Assembly: GCA_911728455.2 (NCBI GenBank) | Contig: OU452229.1 | Location: 11,572,878-11,636,877, forward strand | Length of the DNA: 64,000 bases | Direction: 5' to 3' | Source of the DNA: Marthasterias glacialis | Taxonomy: Eukaryota; Echinodermata; Asteroidea; Forcipulatida; Asteriidae | Position numbers and translations under genes: made by a program | Notes under the pieces: model-generated | What the model saw: the letters and a program-made list of their open reading frames with translations, nothing else | Told to the model about the DNA's origin: nothing | Databases searched by the model: none | Part shown: positions 11,996-24,600 of the stretch, in pieces | Position numbering within the stretch: position 1 is the first letter of the stretch | How the letters are laid out: each line of letters begins with the position of its first letter

Positions 11996-12645
11996 GTTGT
12001 TGCCAGCTTGTAATGGTATGGCGTTGGAAGGGGGCCAAGGGAGGGGTCATAGATTGTCCTAAATGTGGGGGAGGGGGTAGGCATACATGCTGCACAGTAA
12101 TACATCACTGGTTTTAGGGAAGCAGGAATTGTTGGCCTTCCAACTCCGAAATAAAAAATACACTGAAGCTGAAAGGGGTTCAAGATATGACAACATTTTT
12201 TTAAAGGTATGATACATCATTGGTTTTGTAAGATAGTTGTAACTATTGGGTTAAGGGGCTGCTTGTGGTGGCCAGGGACGGTGCTTAAAAAACATCTGAA
12301 AATACCCGAAAATAGTAAACAATGTTTCAGTTGCATTATTTCCACTATATTTATGTTTAGACAACAACAGACCATCAAAAACAACCTTTTATCAACTCAA
12401 TCGCAATTAGTTCCTGATAACAGACGCGAAAAGAGGCACTGAAGTACGCGTAATCGGTGAACTTTGTGATACAGAACTTAGCAAGTACATGTAGTTCTCC
12501 ACGCGGGGGGCGCGGCTGGTCTTCGGTGGTACAGCTGGCACGTCACTGGACATCACCTCGGGTCGTGTGTTGCACTGTTTTGCCCCAATCTGCCTCAATA
12601 TCCGAGTTGTAGTCTTCGTCTTTTGATGCTGCAAATGGGCAAAAC

Positions 12646-12691
12646 ATGAGGATTTTTTTCGGTTTATTGCTGTTGGTACTCGTGCAGTCTG
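12646..12691 (+). CDS. Exon 1: signal peptide
   Basis: ATG at 12646 opens MRIFFGLLLLVLVQS, and the donor GTAAGT follows at 12692 (phase 1). Joined to exon 2 at 14724 it gives MRIFFGLLLLVLVQSVLA, a classical leader with an expected cleavage after VLA, just before QRCPHGW of CTLD1. The coupling of a short hydrophobic leader, a strong donor and a matching phase makes this the likely start. The 5' UTR limit is not visible. Confidence 0.85.
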
Positions 12692-15600
12692 GTAAGTTGT
12701 TTGTTTCCACTCTTTCAAGCGGAAAACTGCTTCAAAACAACATCTTTGCAGTACATAATGTAAGCACACGTTTTTGCTCCCCGGCAGCACGCTGGCGGAA
12801 AAACTGAACAACCAGTGCTATTACACGGCGCTTTGTTTATTTTATAATACTATGGTTGATCTTAACAAATATATTAAAATCGATTTTATACCAATTTCTT
12901 AGACTTTAGAGCCCGATATTGTGAAAGATTAATCCTTTTCCCGCCATAACACCCACAAACTTAAAAAGTGTTTCTCCTCCGAATACCGGGTCAACTTTAC
13001 CTGCCGGTTCTTTCCATTATTCTAAGACAAGGCTAGATTTTAATGTGTTGAAGTTCACTTATCTGTTGTTTTATTGCAATTAATGACAAATACAACTTTG
13101 TAGTCTATAATTGATTTACATAGTCATGCAAACCCAATTAAGAACTATAAATGTTGGAATGACATTGCACAATTTGGGTATTAAACGCTAATATCGCACA
13201 AAGAATTATGCTGAAAAAGACCTTATATTTAAATGCAAACTCATCAGTTACGTTGGGTAACAAAGTACAACTACAAGGGACACAAAGTTCGGTGAAACCA
13301 TGACGATAACAATGCTTCGAATCACATTACAAACGATTGACGGACCTAATCAAACAAAGGTTTGATTTGGTTCGTCATATTGCACGTTAGTTGAGAATAG
13401 GAATAAATAAGAGAACAGAATACTATTGAAGAATCATTGTTATTTATATTTCTTTTTTTAATTGTCAATATTAGCCCATGTTCGGTGGTCCTATAAAGTG
13501 TATTCCATTATTACAGCTCTATTTATTTATTTATTTTTATTTATTTATCTATCTATTTATTTGTTTGTTTGTTTGTCTGTTTGTTTGTTTGTTTGTTTGT
13601 TTGTTTGTCTGTTTGTCTGTTTGTCTGTTTGTTTGTCTGTTTGTCTGTTTGTCTGTTTGTCTGTTTGTCTGTTTGTCTGTTTGTCTGTTTGTCTGTTTGT
13701 TTGATTGTTTGTTTGTTTGTTTGATTGTTTGTTTGTTTGTTTGTTTGTTTGTTTGTTTGTTTGTTTGTTTGTTTGTTTGTTTGTTTGTTTGTTTGTTTGT
13801 TTGTTTGTTTGTTTGTTTGTTTGTTTGTTTGTTTATTTATTTGTTTATATCCAAAAATAATAGTTCCAATCAAGAATGGGAATTACTGTTGATAACTGTG
13901 AATATCAAAAAAGTTGTATAACAAATTCAGTAAAAGCTATGTAAAAAATATATATAAAAGCACAGATTTATGGAGCGTGGGAAAACATTTTTTGTAAACT
14001 TTTAAACTGCAATGAAATGAAACAAACTTGCCACAAAAGTTTGATTGAAACTCAAACGTCTAATTATCAAGTTTTAAGTAGCTTAAAGGGCGGGGTAGGC
14101 CTATACCTTCGGTATTTGAAACTTTTGTTTTGTTTAATCCTATAATATTGTAAATATATACCAAAAAACTAATCTACGAAAATTTCATTTCAAAAGGTGG
14201 TAGCGTTTTTGAGATAAATATTATTGGCGGAAACCTGGAGTGGTTATTTTGAAGCAGAGGGATCCAAAAATGCTGATAATGCATGTTTTTTGTTATGTGA
14301 GAAATTATTCATGTTTAAATTGTTTCTCAGATGCAAATTTTTTTGGCAGAAAATATTCTCTTTCTCTAAAACCACTACTTCAAGGGAATCTTTTCGCGCA
14401 GTGCCTTATACTATCAACAGCTCCCCGGTGCTTCAGTTACCAAGTAAGCTTTTATGGTCATTAATTTGTGGAGTAGTTACCAAAGGGATAACCTGCCTTT
14501 AACCTGATAATGAGGTGGGAACAATTTGTTCAAATTTCACAAGGGGTGCCCATAGCCTACCCCAAAAGTAGCTCAACAATACAATTAAAAGAAATTGATT
14601 TTGCAATGGGGAGGGTCCACACTCTGTACCTGTCATTTGAACATTTTACTGATATTAAATTTTGTTTTGCTTCAAAATTGTGTTATTTTCATTGAAAAGA
14701 AATTGGCTGTGTGTTCTTTGCAGTGTTGGCTCAGAGATGCCCTCATGGGTGGCTGATGCGTGGAAACACCTGCATCATCCTGAAGATGGACTCCAAGAAA
14801 AATTTCTTTGAAGCTCAGAAGGATTGTCAGTCTTACGATCAAGACACTGACTTGGTTGTCATCACCGATGATTCTCTCAATGTAAGGTTACACTTTAGAA
14901 CAATATTAGTTGGCACACCAGAGTTTGTTCAATGTTTTTGTTTTGGAAGAGGTCATTCATTTTTAAAGTGAAGGCAGGGCTTGATTTCTCAGAGAGTTGA
15001 GATCGATCTTAAGATATATATCAATCTGAATTGCAAAGCAAAATGTGATGTCACAAGCAAATTACTGTGGCAATATTAACAACTCATCTAAGATGAATCG
15101 TAGAGTTTTGTGAAACTGAGCTCGATCGGTAATTGTCAGCATATATAGAAAAGTTTCAACCAGAAAGCTCACTGTTTATCAATTTTATACCAGTACCAAC
15201 TCTTTATAGAAATAAAATGCCATCTTTAAGACCGTCAAAGTTGAAGAAATAGCATTTGAAGACCTCACAAATCACTATTGCTTATTTCGATTGCCTCAAC
15301 CAAAATCAGCCTGATGAACGTGCACAAAAAGCCTGACGGAGCAAACCATTTCCACTTCAACATAACAAAAGCATGATAAAAAGAATGTGCAAGTCTCACG
15401 TGTGTTCAAACATTTTTGGGACCAGTTGGTCCCTTGCATTGATCTCCATTGGAGATCAATGGTCCCACGCACATTGCTTTAATCTGTGAAGGAAACAAAA
15501 TCATGCGCTTTAATGGACCCTAATCATTGAACAGGCACGAGACTTGCACGGCATATTTCCACAGGTTGGTCGTATGGTATGTTTTAAGAGGATAAGAATG

Positions 15601-18600
15601 AACTATTGTGCTTTCCCCTTATTAAACCACTTATAAGTAAGATTACAAGTTGGCATTTGTTCTGAAAAAAACCCCAAAATGTCCTAAATTACCGAGCCAT
15701 GAACTATATTAATACCAGTTCTTAAAAATACTCTGGGTTTTTTTTGTTTTTTTTTAAAGGTTTTTTTAATGCAATTTACCCATCACAAGGACCACAAGGT
15801 CCAAAGGCCACTCGAGGTGTGGGCTACTTTTGAAGGAATAGAAACCTGCCCCAATGCCCAGAAACAAGACATGGTGAAATATAAACGCAAGTCTCTTCAC
15901 AGCACAGCTAAGAACAGGGAGGGGTAAATGAATCTGTTGCGAGACAAACATAACTGCCTCTTCTCCTATTTGAAGCAATTATATAGTTAAGTGTCTTGCT
16001 CAAGGACACTAGTGTCCCAACCTGGATTCAAACCCACATCCTGATGACTTAGCCACCAGAATTTGAGTCAGATGCACTAAACTGCTCGGCCATGATACGA
16101 CAGTGCATGTCTTTTAAAAATTAATTTTGATCTTGTTTTTCTTGGTGTAGGAGTTCTTAAAAAAGCAGGTCAAAAACACTGGAGTGGACTTTTATATTGG
16201 ACTGCATGATCTTAGCACAGAAACTAAATTCACTTGGGTCAATGGAGAAGAACTTGTTCCTCAAAATAGGTGAGTTGACTCTTAAACATCTTTAGTAACC
16301 ATGCCATTTTTTGAAACAATTTGCACTGTTGACCTTTTGATATTGTATTGGGATGTTATTGGTGTCCTTGTCTTGATTGTGGCGTGTCTTGCCGGCAGCA
16401 GTCAAGTGCACTGGACTCGAGCTCTGGTGTTTCTGGGGTTCGAGTCCCAGTATTGACACCTGTGTCCTTAAGCAAGACACTTAACCATTATTGCTTCGTC
16501 CTTTGGATGGCGGATGTAAAGCCCTCGGTCCTGTGTGTTGTGTAATGCAAGACGTTTTCCCCCTCTTAATCCTGCAATTCTAAGTCGATCAATTTTAGCA
16601 GTTTTGGGCCTGTTTTTTTCTTCTTCTCATCTTGCAGTCCGAATTGGTACCCAGGCGAACCCAACAATTCTGGTAATGAAGATTGTGTTGAGTTGATGTA
16701 CCAGGGGAAATGGAACGATTTATCATGCTACTACACACAGAACTTCATTTGCCAAAGACCAAATGGTAACCACAAGTTTATACTCATTCATCAGTGGGAG
16801 GCTCTTAGGGATGCTAGATGAGGCCTTTTTACACTTCGTAAAAATCTTTGTTAGACATTGGTCCGATCCGTGGGAGTTTGACTGACCTGTTCATACTACA
16901 ACATTACAATCCAGCATTGACCTGTATGTGAAGCGCTCGATCCATGTCGAAATCAACCCTGGTCAGGAGGTGGGTTGAGAGCTTTCGATCCATGTTGAAA
17001 ATTCCATAATGTGAACACTGCAGGGCTCTTTTTTTATCTGTGTTTAGTGCTAGGCGCCATCTGCAGTAATGCACTATATGGGAGTTTTCCGCTTGGATTC
17101 AAGTAGGACCTTATCTCTGTGTGAAACGATCGCACAATACAAACGCGGGTCGAAAGTTACATGTGTAACCCAGAAGCTGATTTCACGCTGAGTATAGTGT
17201 AAAAGCAGAGGGGATTTGAACCGTGTTGAAATTGTTACCTAGTCAACACGGAGTTGGCCCTTTGTAGATTTCGACATGGATCGGATGTTGATAGTGTGAA
17301 AAGGCCTATAGATTGCAGAAGACTACAGGGTTTGGACAAATTAATGTATGCATGCTTAGAACTTCATAAACAATGGAAAATTACCTGTTGCTAGGTCTCT
17401 TATTACAAATTTGGTTCAACCTGGGTGCAATTTTATAGAGCTGCTTTTTAAGCACAAAAAGTAGCTAAGGACCGTCAATATGCTTACTAGATCAAGGTTA
17501 CCAGCCAAACTACCTAGTACTGTCTGTGACTGGTATCTCCTGCTCATTTTTGCTTAGCAGAAAATTGTTGAGGAAAATTGTCTACTTATAAGCAGCTCTA
17601 TGAAATCGGGCCCTGGTGGCACCATGGAGGTTAGAACACACTTCCAATTTTGATCTGTCATTTTGCATATAAGTCAACTTGTATAATTGTGTCACTAGCT
17701 AGACAGCGCCCTCACATTATCAGGAGTCTATACACATATTATTTATATCCATGATTACAATATATTACTGGGGAAGTTTTTCCTCATATAAACCTGAGAT
17801 GATGTTTCATTTGAAATGGACTTCTAAGGTTTTGCCCCCAGATACTCTGCAACACAGGAAATTATCCCACAAAATCTCCTGGCAGTAGTTTATTTTCCAA
17901 CTTGTCTCTTGAACTCCAGATATACCCTTGGAGTGTGATGAAGACAACGGATGGGTCGTCGGTTTTGATTCCTGCTATAAATTCTACGACTCAGCCAAGA
18001 CATGGGAGGACGCTGGACAGTATTGCCGGGACCGGGATTCTGACTTGATGATGATTGATTCAGCAGATGAGCAGAGTGTTGTTACATCTAAAGCCACTGC
18101 TGGGAAGTGGAAAACGTTCTGGATCGGGTTGACGGATAAGGTTTGATCTGTTCATTTATGCTTGTGTGTCTGACAGTTAATTGTTGAACTCTGAGGAATA
18201 ATCTGTGAGAAAGTGTCCCTCAATTTTTAGCCGCACCACCCATGCGAGGATAAAATAATGATTCTATATTCTGGGGCATTAATTGTCTCCAATCAACATG
18301 GAGTAGAATGACAAGTGGCAGAAGAGAATGGAAATTGCTGGAGGAGGGCTTCATCCAACAATGGATGAATACAGAGTGATGATGATGATAATAATCAATG
18401 GCATAACCAGAGGTGGGCAGGACCCCCCCCCCCCAGCTCAGAACCAGAACCCTTGCCCCCCCCCCACTCCCGACCCCCTTGCCCCCCCTCCAAAAAATTG
18501 AGGTTTTAAGTTTTAAAAATGCACTTAGTGAATGGACTGATAAATTAAATAATCCCCCTCCAATTATGTCTTTGCCCCCCGCTTCCCCCCCCAAAAAAAA

Positions 18601-21600
18601 AAAAAAAATGGCTGCAGCCATAAGTTGCTAATTTGGGCATGGCCTAAGTTTCAATTCCTAATGGTATTATTATTAAAACAACACAAAATGAATAAATGGA
18701 TAAACAAGGTAAAATAGAGAAATAGAGCAATTAACCATTGAACAAGAAATTCAAGAAAATAAACAGAAAGGGCCAATACAACAATAAAGCACGATTTCAC
18801 ATGGACAAAATAAAAAGAAAAACCAGGAACAGCAACACTTATGTAGAACATGGGGCCACAAAAGTAAAATAAGCAGGAGGTATGCAGTCCCACAAAACAG
18901 AAGACTGTGACAGAGCACCATTACATAATGTACACATGAACAACAGTCATTTTGTACTTTTGTCAATTTGTTTTGTATTTATTGCTTTGGCAGAAGAGCC
19001 AAAAAGGAAACTACCAATGGGTGGATGGATCCAGTCTTGGGACATTTAAGAACTGGGCAGCAAACCAACCAAATAACAAGTAGGTTTCTGATATTCCCTT
19101 CATTATTTTCCCTCCCCTTCTTTCTCTTTCCTACTAATGAAGAGAATCAATATGGAAACAAGTGTTTATCCTACACCATCCATGATGAAGCACTCCATGG
19201 GGTTTGTACCATCAACTTTGGCATGATTCTACAGCAGTCTTAATAAAAAGAGCTCAGATTGGTCGTAAAATGTGTATCAATCTTGAATGCGAGCAAAGTA
19301 TGATGTCACAACACAAATCAAATCACCATGGCAATTAGTGACAAGTCATCTCAAGATAAATCTTAGTGCTTTGTGAAATCAACCCCCCCCCCCCCCAACC
19401 CCTGGACATCGTGAAATTTGCTATAATCAGGCAATTTCAGACTTAGCCTCAACTGAAGTTGCCCCCTCTACAAATATCTGTGCCCTCCTTTTGCCCACCA
19501 GGAAAAAAATATTCTGGCTATGCCACTGTCGTGCAGATCAATCCTTACATGTACATCGTTCTCCCAGGCACCGAAAATAATATCTAATATCCATATCACT
19601 TTTTTTACTCATTGTTTTTATTTCTAAGGTATTTTGACAATGGCGGCAATTGTGCTGAGATTTTGGACAAACCTCTTGATGGGAAGTGGACAACAGCTGC
19701 ATGCACAGGCAGTAGACGTTTTACATGTGAGAAACCTAAAGGTAAAATCATTGATAACTTTTTATCCCTCTCTGTGATAAGGGATGGAGTTGGTGAGTTT
19801 TAGTTTGGGAAATAACGGAGTCCAATACACTTTATAGCCCCAGCTCAACATTGGTAAACTGACTGTAAATGATGCTTCCATTCTTCGCACAAATAAACAT
19901 ATATTTGTAATAAAACAAACCTGTGAAAATGTCACCTCACTTCGTTGTTTCGTTTGCGAGAAAGCTGTAAAAATGTATTCAGCATTTTTGTATGCATTCC
20001 TAAAGGCAGAGTTTTCATATCACTGGGTCGAAAACTAATTTTTGATTTTATTTCAATTATTATTTAAAAAAGGTAACACTTCAGGCAGCAATATGTCCAG
20101 GAAAGTTGTCTACCATCATTATCTTTATACCATGTAAGGTACATGTAAATCTGTGAACGTTTATGTTTTTCTTCTCACAAATGTTGAGCAGGGGCTTTAA
20201 ATTTTCAAAATGTCAATGCTGAAGTTTTATACATGTGTATTCAGGTGAGGCTTGTTGTAAATGATTTGTTTTGAAACTGTGTCATCACTTGTATTTTTAA
20301 CAATTTTCAGAAAAATTAAGTTGTGGTTATTTATTTATCTGTTTTGGAGGAAGCTTAAACCAGGCCATTATTTTTTTTCTGGTACCCATCAGGAACATGT
20401 GCCCCAGGCTGGAGAATACATGGTGGGTATTGTTACCAGTTCAATACCATGTCTCCAATGACGTGGCCTGCTGCAAAGTCAACCTGCGAAGCATATGGTG
20501 GATTCTTAGTCAGCATAACCAGGTTGGTGATTTTGTCGTCAAATATGGCCGGTTTAGGGGACCGTCAGAAGAAAAAATAATAATAGCGCAATAAACTTAA
20601 AATTTACTTGGTAAATTAGTTGTAATTCCTCCAGCAAACTTGAATCCCGCTGGCTGCTAATTGTTTTTCAGGCATGATATTCTTCATACTTTAATTTGGT
20701 TCTCTGATTTTTTTTTTTTGCGTTCAGAAAAACAATACAAAAATTATTATTAAAAAGTTTGAACAAGTCTTCAAAAGCAGCTCACAGTGTATTTCAGCCC
20801 TGTATTCAATAAAATGTTCCTACTTTTTTCAGGGGTTGGTATCTTGCCTGTCTTTTCTTAACAGTGCAAATCCTATTGCCTCATGTGTATTGACGGTTTG
20901 CAGCAAGCTTATGTCTAGCAACCTCTTGATGGAAAAAGACTGGTACCATTGTGCCGAACATATCTATTCAGAATTGTGCCATGGTGTGTATATTGGGTGT
21001 TCGCTATATCTAATGTAAAGACCTTTCTTTTGCAACGTCACAGCCTGAGTTTTTCCAACCAAGGTTGGAGAAACTATGGGTAGCCATCAATGCAAAGCAA
21101 AAACAGATAATCACACTTTGTAAAAATGTGACACAAATATTTAAAAATAGTAAAAAGCCATGCTGATGGGTAAGTCATTTTGCCAAATGCATGAGCCTCT
21201 GGCAATCGATGGAGTCAGGTTGCATAAAGTGGGCGTTGCTTATGGGGTCAAAATAGGTGTGTGGGTGTGTGTGTATATGGGGTGTCTACCAGCCAGTAGA
21301 GGACTTAATACAAAAGAGATTTGGGTGTTTTGAGCGAAGCGAGAACGTCCCCGCTTCGCTTTCATGTGCAAACCAATGGGACATCCCTGAAAAATTTAAG
21401 TCTAAACAATGGAAGAACAAAGAGAAGTCACTCGATTTACATGGTCGATTAATGTGTTTGTCATATATAGGAATTGTTGCGATGGAAACACACTGATGGG
21501 GTCCTTTTGATAATGAGGAAGTATTTTTAAAAGGAAGGGTTAGGGTTAGGGAGAAATGCAGAATTAAACAAGCGTAACATGAGGTAACTCAAGGTTGAAC

Positions 21601-24600
21601 CCCGGATAACCCTGGAGAACCTCAAAAAACCTTGAGGCTAACCTCGAGTTACCGCCTGTTTAATTTCGCATTTCTCCCTTTAGGACTGTTTGTGGTTTGG
21701 CAAGGGTTCCATGGTGGAAATGACAGGTTTCAGGACAAAGGACAAAGCTTTGATGATAACCAAAATGTTGGCAATTTGTGCCATTAGCAGTCATGTATCA
21801 TATCTTTAAAGTAAATGGATTTCTGTTTCTTCTCATTTTTTTTGTTCAGTCAAGATGAGAACTCCTTCATCACATCACAGTTCAAGGCGCTGAGTGATGT
21901 GGGAATCGATAGTCTATGGATGGGGGCTTCAGGTAGGTCAACAATAAGGTGTAGCATTTAAATCATCTCAGCCTTTGAGAAAGACTCTGCTCATGTGCGA
22001 AGCATGAGGCCCTTTACCCTCCCACTGTCTGGTAGATTGTGTAGCAACCTGTTTCATTATCCAGTACCACTATTCTCAGACGACACCCCATGGTGTTAAA
22101 TCAAATGAAAGCTGAACCAAAGTGAGCTTTCCCGCTTTAATGGATATTAACCGACACTTTTGTTTAACCATCTTGCAACCTGATTGGTCAAAGGATTACC
22201 TAAAAGCAGTTTGCATGAAGGTCAGCCCCGCCATCCTGGGAAAAAGTTAGCTTACCTTTTTTGGCTTACGTCCAACCGAAAACACAGGACGTCACCGAGG
22301 TTAAAACTAACAACAACCAGACAGCAGAGGGCGCTATTATAACAACACTGTCAGAGCCTTATTACACTTCGGCTCTGCAGACTGCGGGGGTTTTCTGCGG
22401 CGATTAATGTATTTTATTGTTTATACGATAAAATGAATTATACGCTCTTCACTGATCATGCATGGGTAAAACGTATACAAAGCTATATGCAAGTGAGAGG
22501 AATGGATTTTTGAATGGTTTCAAATGGTCACTCAGAAGAGGAGAGTTAACAATTTTTGCAAGCCCCAAACATCTTCAAGCCCTGAACATCTTCTTCATAC
22601 ATCTTGTGAATTGTTTTGTTAAAAAAAAATACCTTGGGTAAAAAGAATTGCCCCATAACTTGGTAATTGAGATCATCATCCATAATCATTTGCCATCAGC
22701 TGGTAATTATTGAGATTTTCTTTCTATAAAAAAGTGTAAAACACAAAGGAGAATCGTAATATTTGTCTCAAGTGAAAAGCCACTTGGACTGTTTGAGTTG
22801 CTGCGGTGCAGTTGCAGAGGCAGGGCACATATTGTCATGGAATTGTACCAACACTATTTCTTAACTAGCTAACGTCTTGAATTAATATCAACTCTTGGAC
22901 AATAACTTAATAAAGAGCTGTAGTGAACTTTGTCTTGAAAATGCATAACTATCACTGAAATTAAAGTCTACATTGTTGTTGAGTGTTTGTGTTTGTTTTC
23001 CTTGTATAGATTATACAACCGATGGGGTCTTCCAGTGGTCTGAGGGCTCCTCTATATCTTTCAATAAATGGCATCCAACTGAACCTAAAAATACCCTCAA
23101 TCCTGACTGTGGGAATTACAACACAGGTTAGAACTAATAAATGTAGTTTTAGGAGATTATGAATGAGGGACATAAGTGGTCTCCAACCAACTGACCCTAT
23201 CCTCAATCCTGACTGGGGCGATCGCAACACAGGTTAGAACTAATAAATAAGAAATGAAGTTTGAGGAGATTCAGAAGATGGTCATAAACGGTCTCCAACC
23301 AACTGAACCTAAAGGTACCATCAATACTGACTAATTACTACTTACTTACACAGGTAAGAACTAAATAAGAAATAGTCGCTGAAAGATTTTTTTTAAAAAG
23401 GTGTCATAAATGATTTTTGATAAATTGAACAAAAATTTAATAAATCTTGACTGGAAACTATACACAGGTTAGAACTAATAAATAAAACAGTCGGTTGGAG
23501 ATTGAAATGGGTCATAAATGGTATCCAACAAACTACGCCTAAAAATACTAGCAGTTCTGACTATGGGAATTATCCATGTTAGAAGTAACAAATAATAAAT
23601 AATTTGTTGAAGATTAAAAAAAGGAACTTAAATGATGGGCCTGTCAAGCAAACTGAATCTAAAACTACCCTCAATCCTGACTTGGGGGAATTACTACAAA
23701 GGTTAGAACTAATAAATAAATAATTTGTTGGGGTTGAAAAATGGTTTTAAATGGAATCCAACCAACAACCTAAAAATGCTATAAACACATTATTTATAAC
23801 TGATTAAATACATATATAATATAACATGTTTCCAACGGAACGGTCAAAATACTTTCAATCATGACTGCTGGAAAGTTGACACATCAGGCAACACGTATCT
23901 GTTGTTAAATAAAAAATAACTTGTATGCAATATGATGCTTGAGACTTGCTGAACTTTTAAACTTTTTGTTAAAAGTTCTGGCAAAAAACTGGATTTTGCC
24001 CAGGTTAGCTAGACATTCAGTTTTGGGGTACATAGCTGGTTGTTTTACTGTTTGTGGCTCAAAACACGTTTTACATGTTATCAATTTTTGTTCAGAAAAT
24101 GTCTAACACTGTTGATGTTCGCCTATCAGCTCATGAAAATGCAATAAAACACAGAACAAAACTTGATAAGTTACTAACTTGATGGATGATTCAGATTCTA
24201 ACTTGTTGACATTGACTGATTTCAGCTGATACTCAGGGCCGATGGAACACTGGCAACTGCTATGACGTGCAAGCATTCATCTGCAAAATTAGAGCTGGTA
24301 ATGCAATTTATTTTCTTCTTTTTTTTTCTCACAATGCAATATGTTCAGAGAACTTCATAGACTGCTAATGATGTGTTCTTGGGAAGTGTACTTAATTAGG
24401 AAAGTTTTTGTTTTGTTTGTCTAAATAGTTTAGATTAATAACCTTTGAATTTGCAGAAGAATTTGAGTGTAGATGGATTTGAACCTGTGATATGGAAGGG
24501 GTGTGTTCCACAACACAAAATGTTGCCAACTTACGCGCACGTTTCCAGAGGGGAACTTGTTGGGCACTAAAGGCATTTGCAACATTTGCAAAATTTGGCA

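Larger units (their letters stand above)
6409..12645. other. MGAT1 3' flank and intergenic region
   Basis: No intact gene is seen. The stretch presumably starts with the MGAT1 3' UTR; AATAAA hexamers occur at 8996-9001 and 11099-11104, but which is used cannot be told. It then holds hairpin elements (7322-7580, 9049-9252), GGGCCC-ended repeats (8440-8760, 10310-10420), poly-C repeats (10675-10880, 11405-11560) and a LINE remnant (11700-11995). The last part, about 12440-12645, must contain the promoter and 5' UTR of the lectin gene. It includes a GC-rich patch at about 12495-12560 but no clear TATA box. Confidence 0.6.

Noticed and set aside
12407..12811. 134-codon minus-strand open frame over the start of the lectin gene
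   Set aside because: Antisense to the signal-peptide exon, no domain recognised; the plus-strand exon explains the region.
13462..13921. Cys/Leu/Phe-rich and Asn-Lys-Gln-Thr-rich open frames
   Set aside because: Simple translation of a TTTG/TCTG microsatellite.
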